From the NCBI GenBank assembly GCA_035629935.1, contig DASQLQ010000045.1, positions 1 to 36,116 on the forward strand: a stretch of 36,116 bases of DNA, in the 5' to 3' direction. The stretch comes from DASQLQ01 sp035629935. Lineage in GTDB: Bacteria; Actinomycetota; CADDZG01; WHSQ01. Below, in pieces: positions 30,734 to 36,116 of the stretch (its first letter is position 1; each line of letters starts with the position of its first letter). The position numbers were made by a program, and so were the translations under genes. A model generated the notes under the pieces. It did no database searches. It was given only the letters and a program-made list of their open reading frames with translations, and was not told the DNA's origin.

Positions 30734-32575
30734 ATGCCTAAGGCAGTAGGTATAGACCTCGGTACGACCAACTCCGTGGTCGCCGTTCTAGAGGGCGGGG
30801 AGCCCACAGTGGTCCCCAATGCAGAAGGGGGCCGGACCACACCGTCCGTCGTCGCCTTCTCCAAGGGGGGCGAGATCCTCGTAGGTGAGGTCGCCAAGCG
30901 TCAGGCGATCACCAACCCAGACCGAACGATCCGCAGCATCAAGAGAAAGATGGGCACGTCCGACGCGGTCGAGATCGATGGCAAGAAGTGGACCCCGCAG
31001 GAGATCTCTGCGCGCGTTCTGATGAAGCTCAAGACCGATGCCGAGGCGTATCTCGGCGACAAGGTCACCGAAGCGGTCATCACCGTCCCCGCGTATTTCG
31101 ACGACGCACAGCGCCAGGCCACCAAGGAAGCCGGTCAGATCGCCGGTCTCGAGGTATTGCGCATCATCAACGAGCCGACCGCTGCTGCTCTGGCCTACGG
31201 GCTCGACAAGAGCGAGGGCGACCAGACGATCCTCGTGTTCGACCTCGGGGGTGGGACGTTCGACGTCTCGCTGCTCGACCTGGGCGAGGGTGTCTTCGAA
31301 GTCAAGGCCACCCACGGAGACACGAATCTCGGTGGGGATGACTGGGACCAGCGGATCATCGATCACCTGGTCAAGACCTTCAAGGACCAGAGTGGCGTCG
31401 ACCTGTCCAAGGACAAGATGGCGCTGCAGCGTCTGAAGGAGGCCGCAGAGAAGGCGAAGATCGAGTTGTCTTCGACGCAGGAGACCAACGTCAATCTGCC
31501 GTTCATCACCGCGACTGAGCAAGGCCCGCTGCACCTCGACGTTTCACTGTCTCGCAACGAGTTCGAGCGCATGACCGAGGACCTGCTCGACAAGTGCAAG
31601 ACCCCCTTCTTGCAGGCCGTCAAGGACGCCGGCATCGAGATGTCCGCGATCGACCACGTGATCCTGGTCGGCGGGTCGACTCGCATGCCGCAGGTCCGCG
31701 AACTGGTCAAGGAGCTCAGTGGCAAAGACCCGCATCAGGGTGTCAACCCCGATGAGGTCGTGGCGGTTGGTGCCGCGGTTCAGGCTGGTGTACTGCGCGG
31801 CGAAGTGAAGGACGTTCTCCTTCTCGACGTCACGCCGCTGTCGCTGGGTGTCGAGACCAAGGGTGGCGTCTTCACCCGTCTCATCGAGCGCAACTCGACG
31901 ATCCCGACCAAGCGTTCCGAGACCTTCACGACGGCAGAGGACAACCAGCCGTCGGTCGAGATCCACGTCCTGCAGGGTGAGGGCGAGATGGCTCACCGCA
32001 ACAAGTCGCTGGGCAAGTTCCAGCTGGTTGGCATCCCCGCCGCTATGCGAGGGATGCCTCAGATCGAGGTCACGTTTGACATCGACGCCAACGGCATCGT
32101 GAACGTGCACGCCAAGGATCTGGGCACCGGTCAGGAGCAGTCCATGACGATCACCGGCGGAACGAAACTCGCCGACGACGAGATCGACCGGATGGTCAAG
32201 GAGGCCGAAGCTCACGCGGATGACGATCGCAAGCGCCGCGAAGAGGTCGAGGTCCGCAACCAGGCCGACAACGTCATCTACCAAACCGAGAAGACGCTCA
32301 AAGAGCAGGGCGAGAAGCTCGACGAATCCGACCGCAAGCTGGTTGAGGACGCCCTCACCGATGCCAAAGAGGCATTGAAGGGTTCGGACGTCGACAAGAT
32401 CCGTCAGACGAGCGAGTCGCTCATGACCGCCTCCCAGAAGTTCGCCGAGGTTCTGTATCAGCAGGCCCAGAACCAGCAGGCAGCGTCCGGAACGACTGGG
32501 GCAGCGGCTCCCGGTGACGACGAAGTCGTCGACGCCGAGGTCGTGGACGAGGGCGGCGAGCAGCAGAGCGCCTGA
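30734..32575 (+). CDS. dnaK: DnaK, Hsp70 chaperone
   Basis: A protein of 613 residues. It opens with VGIDLGTTNSVVAV and has the phosphate loop FDLGGGTFDVSLL, VGGSTRMPQV, the interdomain linker VLLLDVTPLSLG and a C-terminal EVVDAEVVDE-type end. It lacks the insertion near residue 80 found in Gram-negative DnaK, which fits a Gram-positive/actinobacterial origin. It refolds proteins in the cytoplasm with GrpE and DnaJ, encoded next. Its TGA shares one base with the grpE ATG (TGATG). Confidence 0.98.
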   Translation: MPKAVGIDLGTTNSVVAVLEGGEPTVVPNAEGGRTTPSVVAFSKGGEILVGEVAKRQAITNPDRTIRSIKRKMGTSDAVEIDGKKWTPQEISARVLMKLKTDAEAYLGDKVTEAVITVPAYFDDAQRQATKEAGQIAGLEVLRIINEPTAAALAYGLDKSEGDQTILVFDLGGGTFDVSLLDLGEGVFEVKATHGDTNLGGDDWDQRIIDHLVKTFKDQSGVDLSKDKMALQRLKEAAEKAKIELSSTQETNVNLPFITATEQGPLHLDVSLSRNEFERMTEDLLDKCKTPFLQAVKDAGIEMSAIDHVILVGGSTRMPQVRELVKELSGKDPHQGVNPDEVVAVGAAVQAGVLRGEVKDVLLLDVTPLSLGVETKGGVFTRLIERNSTIPTKRSETFTTAEDNQPSVEIHVLQGEGEMAHRNKSLGKFQLVGIPAAMRGMPQIEVTFDIDANGIVNVHAKDLGTGQEQSMTITGGTKLADDEIDRMVKEAEAHADDDRKRREEVEVRNQADNVIYQTEKTLKEQGEKLDESDRKLVEDALTDAKEALKGSDVDKIRQTSESLMTASQKFAEVLYQQAQNQQAASGTTGAAAPGDDEVVDAEVVDEGGEQQSA

Positions 32576-33171
32576 TGACAGATCGCAAGGACGTGAAGAG
32601 AGTGACCATTAAGGACAAACGACATTCGGCCCCCGCCGAAACCGGATCGACCTCCCTCGGAGCGCACACCAACCCCCAGCGCTCCTCGGGAGGCGACGAT
32701 CCAGTTTCGGCTCAGAACGTTGCAGGGACTGAGGCCGGGTATCTCGCAGATCTGCAGCGGGTTCAGGCTGAGTTCGAGAACTACCGCAAGCGCATGATGC
32801 GCGAGCAGAGCGACACTGCTCGGCGGGCTACTTCAAAACTCGTCGAGCGGTTGTTGCCGGTGCTCGACAACTTCGAGCTCGCTATCGCTCATGGCGAAGG
32901 TGGAGAGGGCGTTGCGCTCGTTTATCGCGAGCTCAAGACCGTCCTCGAAGCCGCGGGCCTCGAAGAGATTCCGGCCGAGGGGCAGGCCTTCGACCCGATG
33001 GTCCACGAGGCGATCATGTCTCGAGAGGACGAGTCGGTCACACAGGAGACCGTTACCGAGGTCCACCGAGCCGGTTACCGCTTGGGTGATCAGCTGCTGC
33101 GAGCAGCGACCGTGGTCGTCGCACGGCCCCCCGAGCCTCAGGCTTCCGCGGAGGAAGTCGCGGAGGCATAG
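32575..33171 (+). CDS. grpE: GrpE, nucleotide exchange factor for DnaK
   Basis: A protein of 198 residues. A disordered, charged N-terminal part leads to the long dimerisation helix (YLADLQRVQAEFENYRKRMMRE) and the beta domain with EIPAEGQAFDPMVHEAIMS and VHRAGYRLGDQLLRAATVVVA. It releases ADP from DnaK. Start and dnaK stop overlap by one base, so translation is coupled. Confidence 0.97.
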   Translation: MTDRKDVKRVTIKDKRHSAPAETGSTSLGAHTNPQRSSGGDDPVSAQNVAGTEAGYLADLQRVQAEFENYRKRMMREQSDTARRATSKLVERLLPVLDNFELAIAHGEGGEGVALVYRELKTVLEAAGLEEIPAEGQAFDPMVHEAIMSREDESVTQETVTEVHRAGYRLGDQLLRAATVVVARPPEPQASAEEVAEA

Positions 33172-33173
33172 CC

Positions 33174-34130
33174 ATGGCTCAAAGAGATTGGTTCGAGAAG
33201 GACTACTACAAGGTTCTTGGCTTGTCGAAGAACGCAACCAAAGACGAGATCAAGAAGGCGTATCGCAAGCTCGCCCAGCAGTACCACCCCGACGCGAACA
33301 AGGAAGACGCGAGCGCCGAGACGAAGTTCAAGGAGATCACGGAAGCTCACTCGATCCTGTCGAATGACGAGAAGCGCAAGGAGTACGACGAGTTCCGCCG
33401 TTACGCGGACGCGGGGGTGGGCGGGGGAGCTTATGGATTCCGTCCCGGTGGCGGGGGCCGCGGCAACGTGCGCGTCAACATCGGCGATCTGCAAGACATC
33501 CTGGGCGATCAAGGCGGTGTGTTCGAAGACCTCCTAGGGGGCTTCGGGTTCCGAGACTCGCGCCGGCCTCGGCGCGGGGACGACCTCGAGACAGAAGTTC
33601 GTCTGAGCTTCGAGGACTCGATCAACGGAACTACCGTGACCCTTCCACAAGGAACCAAAGCCAAGGTCCCACCCGGTGTGGGCGATGGCGCGCGGATCAA
33701 GGTCGCCGGTAGAGGCGCCGCCAGCGACAACGGTGGCCCTTCGGGGGACCTCTACGTGCGAGTTCGTGTCGAACCGCACCCGATCTTCGGCCGCAGCGCG
33801 ACGGGCGACCTGACCGTGAAGGTCCCGGTGACGATCGCGGAGGCGGCCCTTGGCACGAAGGTCGAAGTTCCGACGCTCGATGGTTCGGTCACCGTGAAGG
33901 TTCCCGGTGGCTCGCAGCACGGAAAGAAGCTGCGTGTCCGAGGACGAGGGGGGCCCGCCGCCAATGGTGGCCGCAAAGACCTGCTCGTGACCGTCGAGGT
34001 TCATGTCCCCACGAAACTCAGCAAGAAAGAGAAACAGCAGCTGGAGCAGTTCGCAGAGATACACAAGGATTCGCCTCGCGCTGATCTCGAGAAGCACCTC
34101 GAGAAGGCGCGAGCGAACCAGGCGTCCTAG
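33174..34130 (+). CDS. DnaJ family co-chaperone without zinc finger (type II, CbpA-like)
   Basis: A protein of 318 residues. The J domain (about 5-70) has the HPD motif in YHPDANK. A Gly/Phe-rich region (YGFRPGGGGRG) and the two C-terminal beta domains follow (VRVEPHPIFGRSATGDL, VPGGSQHGKKLRVRGRG). The four CxxCxGxG zinc repeats of classical DnaJ are absent; there is no cysteine in the protein. It begins 2 bases after grpE. It activates DnaK ATPase and delivers substrates. In many actinobacteria the DnaJ of this operon has zinc repeats, so this form is worth noting. Confidence 0.93.
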   Translation: MAQRDWFEKDYYKVLGLSKNATKDEIKKAYRKLAQQYHPDANKEDASAETKFKEITEAHSILSNDEKRKEYDEFRRYADAGVGGGAYGFRPGGGGRGNVRVNIGDLQDILGDQGGVFEDLLGGFGFRDSRRPRRGDDLETEVRLSFEDSINGTTVTLPQGTKAKVPPGVGDGARIKVAGRGAASDNGGPSGDLYVRVRVEPHPIFGRSATGDLTVKVPVTIAEAALGTKVEVPTLDGSVTVKVPGGSQHGKKLRVRGRGGPAANGGRKDLLVTVEVHVPTKLSKKEKQQLEQFAEIHKDSPRADLEKHLEKARANQAS

Positions 34131-34139
34131 GAGGCCGGC

Positions 34140-34601
34140 ATGGCGAGGAGAGGAAGAATGAACGATCCGAACCAAGCGACCTATGTCATCTCGATCGCCG
34201 CGGAGCTGGCCGGTGTGCATCCGCAAACCCTTCGGGTTTACGAGCGCAAGGGTTTGCTCAACCCGCAACGAACCGAGGGCAATACCCGGCGCTACTCGGA
34301 TCACGACATAACGAGGCTGCGCCGCATCCAGGCGCTCACGCAGGAGGGGCTCAACCTCGCCGGCGTGATGCGCGTCATGGAGCTCGAGCACGATATCGCC
34401 CGGCTCCAATCGCATCACGAGCGAGCGATGCAGGCGGTCGCTCAGCTGCAGGAACAGTTGCAGGAGCTCATGGAAGCACGGGACCACAACTCGATGGTTC
34501 CACTCCGCGACGTACGTCGAGTGCGCCGCGCGATGAAAGCGGATTTCGTCGACGAGGCCGGACGCCGCCGGGCATGGCCGGCTCCGCCCATCGGCGGTTA
34601 A
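34140..34601 (+). CDS. hspR: HspR, MerR-family heat-shock repressor
   Basis: A protein of 153 residues from the ATG at 34140 after AGGAGG; an ATG at 34158 also has a ribosome site. The MerR-type winged HTH is typical: YVISIAAELAGVHPQTLRVYERKGLLNPQRTEGNTRRYSDHDI. A coiled-coil segment (LEHDIARLQSHHERAMQAVAQLQEQLQELME) follows. HspR represses the dnaK operon and clpB in actinobacteria, with DnaK as co-repressor. Here it lies between dnaJ and clpB, so it would control its own transcript. Confidence 0.95.
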   Translation: MARRGRMNDPNQATYVISIAAELAGVHPQTLRVYERKGLLNPQRTEGNTRRYSDHDITRLRRIQALTQEGLNLAGVMRVMELEHDIARLQSHHERAMQAVAQLQEQLQELMEARDHNSMVPLRDVRRVRRAMKADFVDEAGRRRAWPAPPIGG

Positions 34602-34626
34602 CAACTTGGTAAAGAGGTGAACCAAC

Positions 34627-36116
34627 ATGGATCTCAACAAACTCACGGTTAAGTCACAAGAGGCACTCGCAGAAGCCCAGCGACTCGCGACCGAGCTGAA
34701 TCATCAGCAGGTCGAAAGCGCCCATCTGCTGGCGGCATTGCTGCGCCAGGCCGAAGGTGTCATCTATCCGTTGCTGCAAAAGCTCGGAGCCTCTCCGCGC
34801 GCTATCGCGGTCCGGTTGGACGGTGTGCTCGACACACAGCCCAAGGTCTATGGCCAGGTCGAGGTCTACCTCGGTGCGAGCCTGAAAGCCGTACTGGAGA
34901 AGGCATTCAAGGAGGCGGAAGGTCTCGGGGACGCTTACGTCTCGACCGAGCACCTCTTCCTCACCATCCTCGAAGAGGGCGGTGACACGGCGGCGGTTCT
35001 AACCGAGGCCGGGATCGATCGCAGGAAGGTGCTCCAGGCTCTGAAGGAGATCCGCGGCTCCCAGCGGGTCACGGACCAAACCCCGGAGGAGAAATATCAA
35101 GCGCTCGAGCGCTTCGGTCGCGACCTCACGGAGGCGGCGCGTAGAGGGAAGCTCGATCCGGTGATCGGGCGGGATGACGAGATCCGTCGCGTCATCCAGG
35201 TTCTTTCTCGCCGGACGAAGAACAATCCCGTTCTGATCGGCGAGCCCGGCGTGGGCAAGACCGCGATCGTCGAAGGCCTGGCCAACCGCATCGTGGCCGG
35301 TGACGTGCCGGAGTCGTTGAAGAACAAACGCTTGATCTCGCTCGACATCGGCTCGATGGTGGCCGGCTCGAAGTACCGCGGCGAGTTCGAAGAGCGGCTG
35401 AAGGCCGTCCTAAAGGAGATAGCCGACTCCGAGGGCGAGATCATCACGTTCCTCGACGAGCTGCACACGATCGTGGGGGCCGGAGCTGCGGAAGGTGCGG
35501 TCGATGCCGGCAACATGATCAAACCGATGCTTGCCCGGGGTGAGCTCAGGATGGTCGGAGCCACGACACTGGACGAGTATCGCAAGCACATCGAGAAGGA
35601 TCCTGCCCTCGAGCGCCGGTTCCAGCCCGTTCTGGTGGACGAGCCATCAGTGCCCGATTCGATCGCGATCCTGCGCGGCCTCAAGGAGCGTTACGAGGTA
35701 CATCACGGTGTCCGTATCCAGGATGCAGCGCTCATCGGCGCAGCCGTTCTGTCGGACCGGTACGTGACCGGCCGTTTCTTGCCCGACAAGGCGATCGACC
35801 TCGTCGATGAAGCCGCGTCGAAGTTGCGCATCGAGATCGACTCGATGCCTACCGAGATCGACATCCTCGACCGCAAGGCAAAGAAGATGGAGATCGAGAA
35901 GGCTGCGCTTCAGAAGGAGAAGGACTCCGCCTCCAAAGATCGCCTCGCCGGCATCGAAGAGGAACTCGCGTCCCTCCACGAACAGATGGACGGGATGAAG
36001 GCCCATTGGGAGCAAGAGAAGAAAGCCATCGACGAGATCCGGACGCTGAAGGCCGAGATGGAGCAGGTCAAAGGCGAGGCCGAGCGCGCCGAGCGCGACG
36101 GAGACCTAGGCAAGGC
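34627..36116 (+). CDS. clpB: ClpB disaggregase, 3' truncated by the window end
   Basis: The reading frame runs from ATG 34627 (with AGAGGTGA upstream) to the window edge, 496 complete codons; the family is about 860 residues, so the second ATPase domain is missing here. Visible are the Clp N-domain (LTVKSQEALAEAQRLATE, HLLAALLR), Walker A GEPGVGKT (205-212), Walker B ITFLDELH, and the start of the middle coiled coil (DSMPTEIDILDRKAKKMEIE). ClpB pulls proteins out of aggregates together with DnaK. It follows hspR by 25 bases, so it is in the same operon. Confidence 0.96.
   Translation, partial: MDLNKLTVKSQEALAEAQRLATELNHQQVESAHLLAALLRQAEGVIYPLLQKLGASPRAIAVRLDGVLDTQPKVYGQVEVYLGASLKAVLEKAFKEAEGLGDAYVSTEHLFLTILEEGGDTAAVLTEAGIDRRKVLQALKEIRGSQRVTDQTPEEKYQALERFGRDLTEAARRGKLDPVIGRDDEIRRVIQVLSRRTKNNPVLIGEPGVGKTAIVEGLANRIVAGDVPESLKNKRLISLDIGSMVAGSKYRGEFEERLKAVLKEIADSEGEIITFLDELHTIVGAGAAEGAVDAGNMIKPMLARGELRMVGATTLDEYRKHIEKDPALERRFQPVLVDEPSVPDSIAILRGLKERYEVHHGVRIQDAALIGAAVLSDRYVTGRFLPDKAIDLVDEAASKLRIEIDSMPTEIDILDRKAKKMEIEKAALQKEKDSASKDRLAGIEEELASLHEQMDGMKAHWEQEKKAIDEIRTLKAEMEQVKGEAERAERDGDLGK

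Noticed and set aside
1..36116. CRISPR arrays, rRNA genes, insertion sequences, replication origin
   Set aside because: No regularly spaced repeats, rRNA-like segments, transposase genes or origin-type repeat clusters were seen on reading the window.

Overview
The window is a 36.1 kb piece of a GC-rich bacterial chromosome. The gene order dnaK-grpE-dnaJ-hspR-clpB, a MerR-type HspR regulator, frequent GTG starts and many 4-base stop/start overlaps all point to the Actinomycetota. No single gene places it in a family; it could be an uncultured or deep-branching lineage.

Layout. (1) 1-10371: a mostly secreted, copper-rich redox region. It holds the tail of an RTX-repeat protein, a secreted duplicated-domain protein, a copper radical oxidase of the galactose/glyoxal oxidase type, a helical protein, a SURNod19/PHM-like copper protein fused to a cupredoxin, a Tat-type amidohydrolase, a small exported protein, a free cupredoxin, and a sugar-dehydrogenase-like propeller overlapping the cupredoxin gene by 4 bases. 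(2) 10403-14592: uvrA and a convergent patatin-like lipase gene. (3) 14664-18650: a 3.9 kb inserted element that splits a tRNA-Val(CAC) gene in its anticodon loop. The halves lie at 14664-14711 and 18606-18650 and share a 15-bp core. Inside are two membrane-type proteins, a HIRAN protein, a HEPN-like protein, an XRE regulator, a small HTH protein, an excisionase-like protein and a complete divergent tRNA-Val(CAC) on the other strand. No integrase is visible. (4) 18654-25010: an MmcQ/YjbR protein and an envelope-lipid cluster: two YbhN-type membrane proteins (one fused to a betaine/choline-type binding domain), a PAP2-kinase fusion and a separate PAP2 phosphatase. (5) 24897-27681: two tandem DUF998 membrane proteins, a short-chain dehydrogenase and a carboxymuconolactone-decarboxylase-like protein. 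(6) 27809-30719: small secreted or acidic proteins of unknown role. (7) 30661-36116: the heat-shock operon, starting from a strong promoter embedded in a perfect palindrome and leaving the window inside clpB.

The most unusual item is the element in the tRNA gene. It destroys the host tRNA-Val(CAC) but brings a whole replacement. The replacement has paired changes in the anticodon stem that keep the fold while altering the integration core. Convergent gene pairs in the window also end on shared or abutting stop codons unusually often, leaving no room for terminators.
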